A stretch of DNA of 16,446 nt from Candidatus Heimdallarchaeota archaeon (GCA_023139025.1 JAGLOH010000011.1:1-16446); one strand, 5' to 3'. Shown: positions 7,660 to 15,072, numbered from the stretch's first letter. Notes: generated by a model not told the origin, from the sequence alone. Numbers and translations: made by a program.

Positions 7660-7674
7660 TTAATATATACTTTC
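7660..7674 (-). promoter_or_regulatory. BRE/TATA promoter of the TPR gene
   Basis: On the minus strand GAAAG (BRE-like) directly precedes TATATATTAAAG. The expected transcript start near 7640 gives a leader of about 34 bases containing the Shine-Dalgarno. It is one of the clearest promoters in the window. Confidence 0.6.
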
Positions 7675-7694
7675 TAATAGTTTTATCCGCAAAT

Positions 7695-7713
7695 AAAAAT
7701 AAAGGAAAAAAAG
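7695..7713 (-). terminator. T-tract terminator of the 585-residue gene
   Basis: Read on minus, seven T (A at 7706-7712) and then CCTTTATTTTTATTT follow about 10 bases after the stop codon at 7723-7725. This separates the gene from the TPR gene transcribed in the same direction. Confidence 0.55.
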
Positions 7714-7722
7714 TGACAAAGA

Positions 7723-9480
7723 CTAACTCACAAAGAACAATGTTTTTTCTTCAAAGCTTTTATTTACTTTATCCCAGTCAATTTCTCGAGCAAGTGTTCT
7801 TTTTCCTGAGTCGATTATATTATTGACTCTTCTAGCATGTAAAATTTCATTTGCTTTCCTAATAAGTGATCTTCTTTGATAGCTAGGCTCAGGTCGTGCT
7901 ACTGTCAAAGCAGTTTTTGCTTGCTTCTCAGCTAAGATACCAATTACCACCTTCTCTCCTTTGACGAATTCTACTAATCGAAAAATTTCAGGGTTCGACT
8001 TATTCTCAAAGAAAGCTTCTTCAGGAATTATTGATAGTATCTTTTCACTATAACTTACTGATATAAACCGTTTAGCTATTTCTAAAATACCAATCACTGG
8101 ATCTAAGAATTCAGTAGGAAACTTAATGGGTGATTCAGAATAGAAGACTGTTGGCTGGGTTTGTTTCTGTTCAGATTCAATCACCCCACTAATAACAAAA
8201 TCATCTTCTCTGAAGGAGTCGTAAACTTCTTCACCTATGCCAATACCAGATACACTGGTTAAAATCATTTCATCTAGAATCAGTCGAGACCAAGCATCAA
8301 TTGGTATTGATTTCTTAATTGTTGATTTCCTAATTTTAGGTTCCTTTTTCTTTTTGAAAGCAGAGAAAAGTTTACCAAAGAAACCTGTAGGCTTGGGTTG
8401 TTCTTCAATTTCAATCTTTTCTTCTATAATCTCTCTTTCTTCCTTAACTCGATTGAAAACATCCATTTGAGGCAAATCTTTCTTGAATTTTTCAAATGCA
8501 CTGATATCTTCTAATTTTAATTGTAGAAGGGCTTCAACTTCCTTGAGATTAATATCATCTAGAGGACTTAGTAATCCTACCCAACCTTCAGCTGTTGCAG
8601 TCTTAGCATTGACAACAAAAAAATTGATTTCTGAGGTTATTGATTCTAGCTTATTTGTAAATCTGATATATTTGAGTATATGAGGATAATCTCCACTCAG
8701 CAGCTTTGTAGTATTTTTGAATTCCTTGGTAAATTGTGCAGTCTTGAGTACTGGAATAATGGATTCAAATTTTTCACCTTTGGTTTCACCATCTTGCCAT
8801 CTGAAATAATAAAACATTGTAGATTCTTTGAAATAAGGGATTGGAACAGCTGGATTTGGTTCTCCTTCTGTTTCAATAGCAAAATGTTTGGCAATAATCT
8901 GAGAGATAATTCCTGTTTGTTGTGATTCCATAATATCTCGAAGATTCACCCATTTTTCCAAGGATTTTGAGAAAATAGATTGGCACAGAGCAGTTTCCAT
9001 CAAGAATGCAGCCCACCATATTGGAATGAATTGCATTTTTTCTCTTACAAAAACCAAAAGATGTCTGGTATAATAATCTGCAACTAATGCAGCCGCTATA
9101 TGTTTGGCAACTCCACGATCAAGAAGATAGTAGAATCTCTTTCTCAATATAGAAGCAACTTTGAAAGAAAATGCTACAATATGTGTTAATTCATACCATG
9201 AATCTTCCTTAGGTAATGTCAATTTTTTCCAAAAATCAATAATTTCTTGCCTTCTTACAGAATCCTCTAGTTCAAACTTTACTTCAGAAGACATTATAAT
9301 ATAATCAGCGGTGTAAAGAGCAGAAAGAACAAGATTATTAGAGTTATCAAAATCTGTCTGGAATTCTTCTATGAGCTCTTTACTCATTATCTTATAACGT
9401 TCAAATAGAGGTTGAAGCTGATGAACTTTTGTCGCTTCTTGATACTCTTTCTCTAAAAATTGGTAAACAGCATCCTTCAT
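7723..9480 (-). CDS. Unknown protein with acidic linker and possible amphipathic membrane-binding helix
   Basis: 585 residues that I do not recognise. Residues 1-200 look all-helical and aromatic-rich, with a hydrophobic patch FIPIWWAAFLMETALC (151-166) that is too short and polar-flanked to be a sure membrane helix. Residues 205-340 look alpha/beta. An acidic segment with EEREIIEEKIEIEE (347-360) is followed by GFFGKLFSAFKKKK (366-379) and KIRK, a hydrophobic/basic amphipathic stretch of the kind that inserts at acidic membrane surfaces. The rest (about 395-585) is a second folded region ending in a basic helix (YQRRSLIRKANEILHARR). No catalytic signature was found. The ATG at 9480 has no Shine-Dalgarno, but a TATA-like element sits 25 bases upstream, so the transcript is probably leaderless. 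Membrane association is inference. Confidence 0.8.
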   Translation of the reverse strand: MKDAVYQFLEKEYQEATKVHQLQPLFERYKIMSKELIEEFQTDFDNSNNLVLSALYTADYIIMSSEVKFELEDSVRRQEIIDFWKKLTLPKEDSWYELTHIVAFSFKVASILRKRFYYLLDRGVAKHIAAALVADYYTRHLLVFVREKMQFIPIWWAAFLMETALCQSIFSKSLEKWVNLRDIMESQQTGIISQIIAKHFAIETEGEPNPAVPIPYFKESTMFYYFRWQDGETKGEKFESIIPVLKTAQFTKEFKNTTKLLSGDYPHILKYIRFTNKLESITSEINFFVVNAKTATAEGWVGLLSPLDDINLKEVEALLQLKLEDISAFEKFKKDLPQMDVFNRVKEEREIIEEKIEIEEQPKPTGFFGKLFSAFKKKKEPKIRKSTIKKSIPIDAWSRLILDEMILTSVSGIGIGEEVYDSFREDDFVISGVIESEQKQTQPTVFYSESPIKFPTEFLDPVIGILEIAKRFISVSYSEKILSIIPEEAFFENKSNPEIFRLVEFVKGEKVVIGILAEKQAKTALTVARPEPSYQRRSLIRKANEILHARRVNNIIDSGKRTLAREIDWDKVNKSFEEKTLFFVS

Positions 9481-9500
9481 TACAAATATGTTTACTAAGG

Positions 9501-9510
9501 ATAAATTAAA
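9501..9510 (-). promoter_or_regulatory. TATA-like element of the 585-residue gene
   Basis: On minus TTTAATTTAT is centred 25 bases upstream of the ATG at 9480, which predicts a leaderless mRNA. It lies back to back with the plus-strand promoter of the guide RNA. Confidence 0.45.
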
Positions 9511-9520
9511 TCTATCGCAA

Positions 9521-9536
9521 GGGAAAGTTTATTTTT
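9521..9536 (+). promoter_or_regulatory. BRE/TATA promoter of the box C/D RNA
   Basis: GGGAAAG (BRE-like) is followed by TTTATTTTT. The TATA centre near 9532 predicts a start near 9557, which is exactly the first base of the RNA's terminal stem. Confidence 0.5.
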
Positions 9537-9556
9537 GAGCAAAAGAAAGTAGTTTT

Positions 9557-9627
9557 GCGTAGATAGTGATGTGGGTTTTACCGTTGGAGCGAAAGCTATG
9601 AAAATAACGGCACCTCTGAATCTGCGC
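9557..9627 (+). ncRNA. Box C/D guide sRNA candidate (2'-O-methylation), D' guide matching 16S 530 loop
   Basis: An 8-bp terminal stem, GCGTAGAT (9557-9564) with ATCTGCGC (9620-9627, one G-U), encloses a kink-turn. The bulge is A-G-T (9565-9567). Then G9568/A9619 and A9569/G9618 form sheared pairs, followed by U9570/U9617 and G9571-C9616. That gives box C GTGATGT (9566-9572, one change from RUGAUGA) and box D CTGA (9616-9619). Internal boxes are weaker: D' TGGA (9585-9588) and C' ATGAAAA (9598-9604), separated by a small GC-GAAA-GC hairpin. The spacers are then 12 and 11 bases, the archaeal norm. The D' spacer (9573-9584) is complementary to ACGGTAAAACCC, which fits the conserved 530 loop of 16S rRNA (GCGGUAA followed by a variable base and ACC). 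Such RNAs bind L7Ae, Nop5 and fibrillarin. The flanking genes are on the other strand. Confidence 0.72.
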
Positions 9628-9632
9628 TTTAT

Positions 9633-11027
9633 TTACAATTTCAGTTTAGCCTGTTTATTTTGCTTGTTCCAGTAACGTTGGTAAACAAGACCAGCTTTAA
9701 CCTGTATTGGCATTTTTTTAATTTTGTTAGCCCATTCTTTGACTTTCTTTATACTTTGTGAGAAAGCATCGTTTGATACTTCTACCATTTTCTGCAATAC
9801 TTCTTCAGATATCTCCTCAGAAACTGATTCCATAATTTTCTCTGCTTCATTTATTAATTCTTTTTCCATTGAATCCCTTTCATCTTTGAAAACATTAAGT
9901 CTCTGTTGATAATCTTGGTTAACTAGTCTCTGGAACTTTTCATTAATCCACCAGAACCCATCAGGGTCATAAAGTCCATTAGATGTCTTCAATTTCTTGT
10001 TCAGACCAGGTTTAGGGAAGAAAATTGGTTTAAATGTGCTAACACAAGGCACTGATGATCCTGTCACCCAATGAACTTGAATATCCTTCATTATATGTGA
10101 TACCAGAGATCCTGTAGTTTGATCTGGTATAATGAAATTTATTGCATGATGACAAGGACTTTTTGCTGTTGCTTTTGCTGAAGACCAAGTATCCTCTTTT
10201 TCAGAAGCGATGTTATGATTTCTAAATACTTCCATCACATCTTTTGGTGTAATTTTTCCTTTTTTCTTTAACATAAGTGCTGTTGTGCATTGATGTCTCT
10301 CCAGACCTCTAGCGAATTTATGCGACCTTGGACTCGATTCCATGAGGACATGATAAATCCTGAACTTCGGAATGAAATCTTTTGCAAAATTGAATTCTTT
10401 TTTTGATTTACTATAACCTTTCTCAACAGCATGTTGTATCAGGTCAGGATGAATTAAATCATATTCCTCTCCAATTGTAAATGTGTTTGAAATTGTTCTG
10501 ACATCCTTAACCTTCTCTGCAATCCAGAACTTGTCAGCTGTTTCTAATACCCAAGCTTCATTCGGATCTGCTATAATGAAAGAATTATGATAGTCTCTTC
10601 CTTCAACACCATAGGAACATTGACCACCTTGACCATGTTTTTCCAAAAGTGAAGTTATAGTTTCAAGAGCTGTTTTTGCTGTTTTTGCTCGTTCTAAAGC
10701 TAACCTCATAAGATCCATACCTAACAAACCAGTATCGCGAATTGGTTCTTTACTCCAAACAGCTTCATTTCCTATTGTTACTCCAAATTCATTGGCCCCC
10801 ATTTCACATCCAAACATCCAAAAGGGCTTTAGAAGAAGAACTTCATAGGTATGTTCAACTTGAGGTATTGAAATATATGTACATTTCACTTTGGAGTTCC
10901 TTTTATGCTTCTTTCCCAATTTGTATTCAATATTATGAGCTTCATTTGGAAGTCGATTAGAGGTTTTCCCTAATATGACACTTCCATCTTTTGTCGAATT
11001 GCCCACAGCTACAACAGTATCACACAT
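9633..11027 (-). CDS. Secernin-like peptidase family C69 (Ntn-hydrolase)
   Basis: 464 residues. The N-terminus MCDTVVAVGNSTKDGSVILG has Cys2 in the place of the Ntn nucleophile exposed after Met removal. The next segments follow the secernin pattern: GKTSNRLPNEAHN, KVKCTYISIPQV, FGCEMGANEFGVTIGNEAV, LLGMDLMRLALERAKTAKTAL, LLEKHGQGGQCS and DPNEAWVLETADKFW. Family members are dipeptidases or amide hydrolases; eukaryotic secernins are linked to exocytosis and peptide handling. The C-terminal 100 residues are a charged helical extension (EKELINEAEKIMESV onward). I chose the ATG at 11027. The longer frame starts with TTG and would put seven hydrophobic residues before the catalytic Cys, and a TATA-like element at 11050-11060 fits a leaderless ATG start. 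It lies just downstream of the M20 peptidase gene. Confidence 0.88.
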   Translation of the reverse strand: MCDTVVAVGNSTKDGSVILGKTSNRLPNEAHNIEYKLGKKHKRNSKVKCTYISIPQVEHTYEVLLLKPFWMFGCEMGANEFGVTIGNEAVWSKEPIRDTGLLGMDLMRLALERAKTAKTALETITSLLEKHGQGGQCSYGVEGRDYHNSFIIADPNEAWVLETADKFWIAEKVKDVRTISNTFTIGEEYDLIHPDLIQHAVEKGYSKSKKEFNFAKDFIPKFRIYHVLMESSPRSHKFARGLERHQCTTALMLKKKGKITPKDVMEVFRNHNIASEKEDTWSSAKATAKSPCHHAINFIIPDQTTGSLVSHIMKDIQVHWVTGSSVPCVSTFKPIFFPKPGLNKKLKTSNGLYDPDGFWWINEKFQRLVNQDYQQRLNVFKDERDSMEKELINEAEKIMESVSEEISEEVLQKMVEVSNDAFSQSIKKVKEWANKIKKMPIQVKAGLVYQRYWNKQNKQAKLKL

Positions 11028-11049
11028 TATAGCAAATATAAAAAACAAG

Positions 11050-11060
11050 TAATAAAAAAA
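11050..11060 (-). promoter_or_regulatory. TATA-like element of the C69 gene
   Basis: On minus TTTTTTTATTA lies about 27 bases before the ATG at 11027. The same T-run probably serves as terminator of the upstream M20 gene. Confidence 0.4.
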
Positions 11061-11089
11061 GTTTTCACCGATTCACTTTTAGAATCGAT
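11052..11089 (-). terminator. Hairpin plus T-tract terminator of the M20 gene
   Basis: On minus an 8-bp stem, ATCGATTC paired with GAATCGGT (one G-T wobble), has a 7-base loop and overlaps the M20 stop codon. It is followed after about six bases by a run of seven T. This looks like a bacterial-style intrinsic terminator, although T-runs alone usually suffice in archaea. Confidence 0.5.
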
Positions 11090-12416
11090 GAATTAGATTA
11101 GCAATCGTTTTCATTCCAATAACAAAATCATCTATGAAGATATTTTCATTAGGAGCATGAGCATTTGCATTTGCATTACCACAGCCTATGGATATGCAGG
11201 GAACTCCTTCGAACAAGTACATTGGCCCCGATCCTCCAACCATTGGCCAGATGACTGGTTCATGATTCTCAATATCTTTAATTGTATCTACAACTTGTTT
11301 GGCAAAAGAATCATTGATAGATGTTTGAGCTGCAGGATAACCATCCCAACTGGTAATTTCAATATGTTGAAAACCATTATCATCCCAAAACTTACGAATC
11401 TTCGCAACTAAATCAGTAGCGTCTTGTCCAGGAACCAACCTAAAGTCGACTTTAGCAAAAGCTTCATTTGGAGTTACTGTTTTTCCGCCGGGTCCTTGAT
11501 ATCCACTCCATAAACCACAAATGTTGCATGTAGGCTCTAAGAAATATTTCTTTTTCATGTCCAATCCAGTAAGATTCAAACGAAAGTTGTCTACACCAAA
11601 ATTTTCCTTGAACAAGTTTTCCTTCAAATTAAAATCTTCTATAATTTTCATATCTTCAGGTGAGGGTTCAGGGATATTATCGTAGAACCCAGGGACTAGA
11701 ATTCTATCATTTCTATCTTTCAATGAAGCTAAAGCCCAACTCATTTCATAAGCAGCATTGTTAACAAATTGTGTATAACCACTGTGGACATCTCTTCCGA
11801 TAGTATTGGTTTTCAAATGAAGATAAAGGATACCTTTAACACCCAAATACACTTCTTGAATACCGTCACCATCTCTTCCACCAAATTCCCAAATACAACC
11901 ATCTGCATCATTAATGAATTTTTTATTGTTATTCACAAATTCTTCTAAATTGGGAGAACCAACTTCCTCTTCGCCTTCAATTACAAACTTGACATTAACG
12001 GGGGGTTTCCCAAAAACTTCATTATACGCTTTTATTGCTTGAAGTCTGCAAATTATCTCTCCTTTATTATCTGAAACACCTCTGGCAAATATTTTTCCGT
12101 TTCTAATGGTTGGTTCAAAAGGGGGAGAATCCCATAAATCTATAGGATCTTCTGGTTGAACATCGTAATGATCGTAGAATAGAAGGGTTTTGTCTGCTCC
12201 AACGTTCATTTCTGCACAGAAAACAGGATTACCTGAAGTTTCAGCGAGAAAATATGTAAATCCTGCTTCTTCAAAATATTTAGAGAGGAACTCAATTGCT
12301 TCTGGTCCACCTGTTTCTTTAGCAGCTATACTAGGAATCTTAAGTAGTTCACACAAAAGGTTGATTGAAGCATCTTTGTTTTGTTCAATTTTATTATATA
12401 CTTCTTCCAAAGTCAT
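11079..12416 (-). CDS. M20 family metallopeptidase (CNDP-like dipeptidase)
   Basis: A 445-residue cytosolic zinc-type peptidase that hydrolyses small peptides. The metal and catalytic set is complete: H83 and D85 in YDHYDVQP, the bridging D116 in GVSDNKG, E150/E151 in EGEEEVGS, E177 in WEFGG (where the CNDP group more often has Asp), and H420 in NAHAPNE. The lid/dimerisation domain carries H211 in RDVHSGYTQF, matching the DxHSG segment of carnosinase-like enzymes. There is no signal peptide. The ATG at 12416 is preferred over a TTG three codons upstream, with an ATAAATTTTAAAG TATA-like element at 12445-12457; a second element at 12461-12472 is also possible. It is followed by a C69 peptidase gene on the same strand, consistent with peptide turnover. 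Confidence 0.93.
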   Translation of the reverse strand: MTLEEVYNKIEQNKDASINLLCELLKIPSIAAKETGGPEAIEFLSKYFEEAGFTYFLAETSGNPVFCAEMNVGADKTLLFYDHYDVQPEDPIDLWDSPPFEPTIRNGKIFARGVSDNKGEIICRLQAIKAYNEVFGKPPVNVKFVIEGEEEVGSPNLEEFVNNNKKFINDADGCIWEFGGRDGDGIQEVYLGVKGILYLHLKTNTIGRDVHSGYTQFVNNAAYEMSWALASLKDRNDRILVPGFYDNIPEPSPEDMKIIEDFNLKENLFKENFGVDNFRLNLTGLDMKKKYFLEPTCNICGLWSGYQGPGGKTVTPNEAFAKVDFRLVPGQDATDLVAKIRKFWDDNGFQHIEITSWDGYPAAQTSINDSFAKQVVDTIKDIENHEPVIWPMVGGSGPMYLFEGVPCISIGCGNANANAHAPNENIFIDDFVIGMKTIANLIHRF

Positions 12417-12444
12417 AATTCTCAATTTTTGTTTAGATTATCCT

Positions 12445-12472
12445 CTTTAAAATTTATCTCATATATTAATAA
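12445..12472 (-). promoter_or_regulatory. TATA-like elements of the M20 gene
   Basis: Two candidates on minus are TTAATATATGAG (12461-12472) and ATAAATTTTAAAG (12445-12457). The latter predicts a start near 12425, leaving about nine leader bases before the ATG. The same 52-base gap must also hold the termination signal of the RING gene (TTTTT at 12471-12475). Confidence 0.35.
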
Positions 12473-12478
12473 AAACTC

Positions 12479-13762
12479 CTAGTATGATTCTTTAAGTTGA
12501 TCCAGCCATCTTGTTTGAAGCTTTTGACAGTTAGGACATTTTCGATGGTTATCCAACCACATAATCATATGTAGTTTGTGAGCATACACACCACAACAAG
12601 GGGTTTGAACTATATCTTCTTTTTCAGATGGATATAACTCCAATCTACAGACCTTACAGCGTGGTCTGCTTGTACCACATGATGAACACTCTGCATCATT
12701 TAAACTTATTTTTTCACCACAGTTAAGGCATTCCAATTCTTCAACTTCAATAATTCCAATATCGAGTCTTGAGAGTTCTAAGGACAATTCCTTAACTAGA
12801 CCTAGAAAAGCTTTCAAATCCTTAATGTTAGAAATATTTCCTGTTACATATTTCTGATTAATCATTAAATGTTCTACACTTTCGTAAACTGTTTCCAACT
12901 TCTGTTTAAATTCATCTTTTGCTAGAATCCCTTCTTTAACCACTGAATAACTGCTGATAATAGAATATTTGTTTTCTTCCCCAGCTTCATTCTTGTGGAG
13001 AGTCAATGAAAAATGTTGATATTTTTTGAGAATCCCTTCTAGTATCATTTCTTTATCAGAATATATGTGTAAAATAATTCCTGTGATAAAACTATATTTA
13101 CTACTTTTTGAAAACATAAATACTAAACTAGGTTTAACTTCATCATAATACAATTTTATATTTGTTCCACCCATATCAACAATATCTTTTCGGATATTCT
13201 CTAGAAATTGTAGAGATTTCTCATCAAATACTTCTTGTAAACTTGGTCCTTTATCAAAGGAATCTTTGACTCTTGAAGATGTCATCATAAATTGGTAAAT
13301 AGGACTTGCTACAGGAGGTGGATAATATTGAGAAACTGTTCTCCCCTTCTTCCCAAAGAATTTTTTCTTTCTTACTTCGTCATCATACATCACTTCAGCT
13401 GAGCTAATCATTATTCCAACTGGTCGTCCATATTCTGCTCCTGCGCCTTTATCTATATATCCTGGGCTTGAATATCTTGCAGTGTCTATATGCACACTTC
13501 TTGGAAGTTGATGTTCTCTTCCTACTCTCAAGAGAGCGTCAATTTCATTTCTTGTTTTTCTATCTGCTGTTTTTCTATTTAGTCTAATAATTATAGGAAT
13601 AGCAATAACTAGAACCGCTTCGACAATTAGAAAATTATATACATTACTTAAGGAGAAAAATAATATTACAGAAGCTATTGCAACAAGTATAATCACAATT
13701 ATTTCCAAATATCTTTTCTTAAACAATCCCAATCCTTTAATCTTTTTAGCACCCTTCTTCAT
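12479..13762 (-). CDS. Membrane-anchored zinc-ribbon and RING-like protein
   Basis: 427 residues. A Lys-rich N-terminus (KKGAKKIKG, FKKR) precedes two membrane helices (about 19-38 and 42-60) joined by a very short turn and followed by RLNRKTADRKTR. By the positive-inside rule both ends should be cytosolic. A region of about 270 residues of unknown fold follows. The tail has a zinc ribbon with C345, C348, C359 and C362, then a RING-like set: C369-x2-C372, C389, H395, H398 and C409-P-N-C412, with WLDNHRKCPNC as in RING E3 ligases. The C-C-G-V-Y-A-H spacing around C389/C390 is not the canonical C-x-H, so the E3 call is inference. The ATG at 13762 is chosen because the TATA box (13789-13800) predicts a start near 13770, well downstream of the TTG at 13825. 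No ubiquitin, E1 or E2 gene is in the window. Confidence 0.82.
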   Translation of the reverse strand: MKKGAKKIKGLGLFKKRYLEIIVIILVAIASVILFFSLSNVYNFLIVEAVLVIAIPIIIRLNRKTADRKTRNEIDALLRVGREHQLPRSVHIDTARYSSPGYIDKGAGAEYGRPVGIMISSAEVMYDDEVRKKKFFGKKGRTVSQYYPPPVASPIYQFMMTSSRVKDSFDKGPSLQEVFDEKSLQFLENIRKDIVDMGGTNIKLYYDEVKPSLVFMFSKSSKYSFITGIILHIYSDKEMILEGILKKYQHFSLTLHKNEAGEENKYSIISSYSVVKEGILAKDEFKQKLETVYESVEHLMINQKYVTGNISNIKDLKAFLGLVKELSLELSRLDIGIIEVEELECLNCGEKISLNDAECSSCGTSRPRCKVCRLELYPSEKEDIVQTPCCGVYAHKLHMIMWLDNHRKCPNCQKLQTRWLDQLKESY

Positions 13763-13788
13763 CCTTAAGCTATAATATAAGCGGTTTT

Positions 13789-13800
13789 CTATATATAATA
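13789..13800 (-). promoter_or_regulatory. TATA box of the RING-like gene
   Basis: On minus TATTATATATAG sits 33 bases upstream of the ATG at 13762, predicting a leader of about eight bases. It excludes the upstream TTG at 13825 as start. Confidence 0.55.
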
Positions 13801-13833
13801 TCTCATTAAAATGACCTCTGGGCAACAGAAAAT

Positions 13834-13847
13834 GAAAAGTTTAAGAA
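13834..13847 (+). promoter_or_regulatory. BRE/TATA element of the MetY-type gene
   Basis: GAAAAG followed by TTTAAGAA is centred 26 bases before the ATG at 13869, predicting a leaderless mRNA. It is back to back with the RING-gene promoter in a 106-base divergent gap. Confidence 0.5.
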
Positions 13848-13868
13848 TTACATTCTCTTAATTTACTC

Positions 13869-15065
13869 ATGCCTAAAAAACAGAAAAGAGATTTCAATTT
13901 TGATACCCTCTGTGTTCATGCTGGACATGATGTACTTGAAACAAAAACTATTACGCCACCAATCTATCAAAGTGTTGCATATCCATATGAAAGTGCAGAC
14001 TATGCTGCTCAACTCTTCCGTTATGAGATTGAAGGATTTATGTATGGAAGAATGGACAACCCAACAAATAAGATGTTTGAAGATCGGTTAGCAGCTGTTG
14101 AATTAACTGATAAGGCTCTAGCAACCTCTTCAGGAATGTCCGCAATATTCATAGCTTGTTTGCATTTATTGGGTAAAGGTGAAGGATTCCTAACTCCAAG
14201 TAAGATCTATGGAGGTACTAATAAACTCTTTTCAGAAACTTTCCCAAAAATGGGTTTTAACCCAGTTTTTGTCAGTGATGCTTCCAACATTGAAAATTGG
14301 TCGGAGGCTATTAATGACAAAACCAAATTCCTTTATGTTGAATCTCCCTCAAATCCCAACTTATTCATAGCTGATATCCCTGCATTAGCGAAATTAGCAC
14401 AAGAAAATAATTTACCTTTGTTAGTTGATAATACTGTTGCTTCCCCTGCTCTCCAACAACCAATAACACTAGGTGCAGATATTGTTATCCATTCAGCAAC
14501 CAAATATTTGAGTGGAAATGCTTCTTGTATTTCTGGGGTTATAGCCGGTTCCGCAGATTATATTGATAAGATAAGAGAAAAAGATTACCGCAATATAGGT
14601 CCTTCAATCAGTCCTTTCAACAGCTGGTTATTACTTCTAGGTATGGAAACTTTAAGCTTGAGGATGAAGAAACATTGTGAAAATGCTTTAACTTTTGCTG
14701 AATATCTAGAAAATCATCAAAAAGTTGAATCAGTACATTATCCAGGATTAAAGAGTCATCCTCAGCATGAATTAGCAAAGAAACAGCTCAGTGGATATAG
14801 TTCCTTGTTGTCATTTGTAACTAAAGGGGAACTATTGGATGCGAAAAATGTTATTGATTCCTTTGAGCTGATAATACATACTGGACATTTGGGAGCAACT
14901 AAAACTCTAGCTACACATCCAGCATTTACAACTCATCAGCAACTAACTCAAGAAGAAAGAATAACCATTGGAATTCCTGATACCATGATAAGAATGTCAA
15001 TTGGTTTGGAAGATATCGACGATCTAATAGAGGATGTAGACCAAGCTCTCTCAAAAATACGATGA
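13869..15065 (+). CDS. Cys/Met metabolism PLP enzyme, O-acetylhomoserine sulfhydrylase (MetY) type
   Basis: 398 residues of the gamma-family PLP fold. Y59 and R61 in YGRMDNPT contact the phosphate from the neighbouring subunit. SSGMSAI (87-93) is the other phosphate loop, D187 in VDNTVASP holds the pyridine nitrogen, and K212 in SATKYLSG forms the Schiff base. The IYGGTNKLF segment (113-121) resembles MetY enzymes, and glycine stands where classical methionine gamma-lyases have the active-site cysteine. Likely reactions are O-acetylhomoserine plus sulfide to homocysteine, or a gamma-lyase activity; the sequence cannot settle this. It is slightly shorter than classical MetY (about 425-430). 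It could supply homocysteine/methionine, loosely linked to the methylthio-nucleoside salvage gene at the right edge. It converges on TBP. Confidence 0.85.
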   Translation: MPKKQKRDFNFDTLCVHAGHDVLETKTITPPIYQSVAYPYESADYAAQLFRYEIEGFMYGRMDNPTNKMFEDRLAAVELTDKALATSSGMSAIFIACLHLLGKGEGFLTPSKIYGGTNKLFSETFPKMGFNPVFVSDASNIENWSEAINDKTKFLYVESPSNPNLFIADIPALAKLAQENNLPLLVDNTVASPALQQPITLGADIVIHSATKYLSGNASCISGVIAGSADYIDKIREKDYRNIGPSISPFNSWLLLLGMETLSLRMKKHCENALTFAEYLENHQKVESVHYPGLKSHPQHELAKKQLSGYSSLLSFVTKGELLDAKNVIDSFELIIHTGHLGATKTLATHPAFTTHQQLTQEERITIGIPDTMIRMSIGLEDIDDLIEDVDQALSKIR

Positions 15066-15072
15066 AATAGTG

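Noticed and set aside
11028..11048. C69 start at TTG 11048.
   Set aside because: It would bury the N-terminal nucleophile Cys behind eight residues. The ATG giving Met-Cys fits the Ntn-hydrolase mechanism.
13763..13825. RING-like gene start at TTG 13825, adding 21 residues.
   Set aside because: The TATA box lies within that extension, so the extra codons would not be transcribed.
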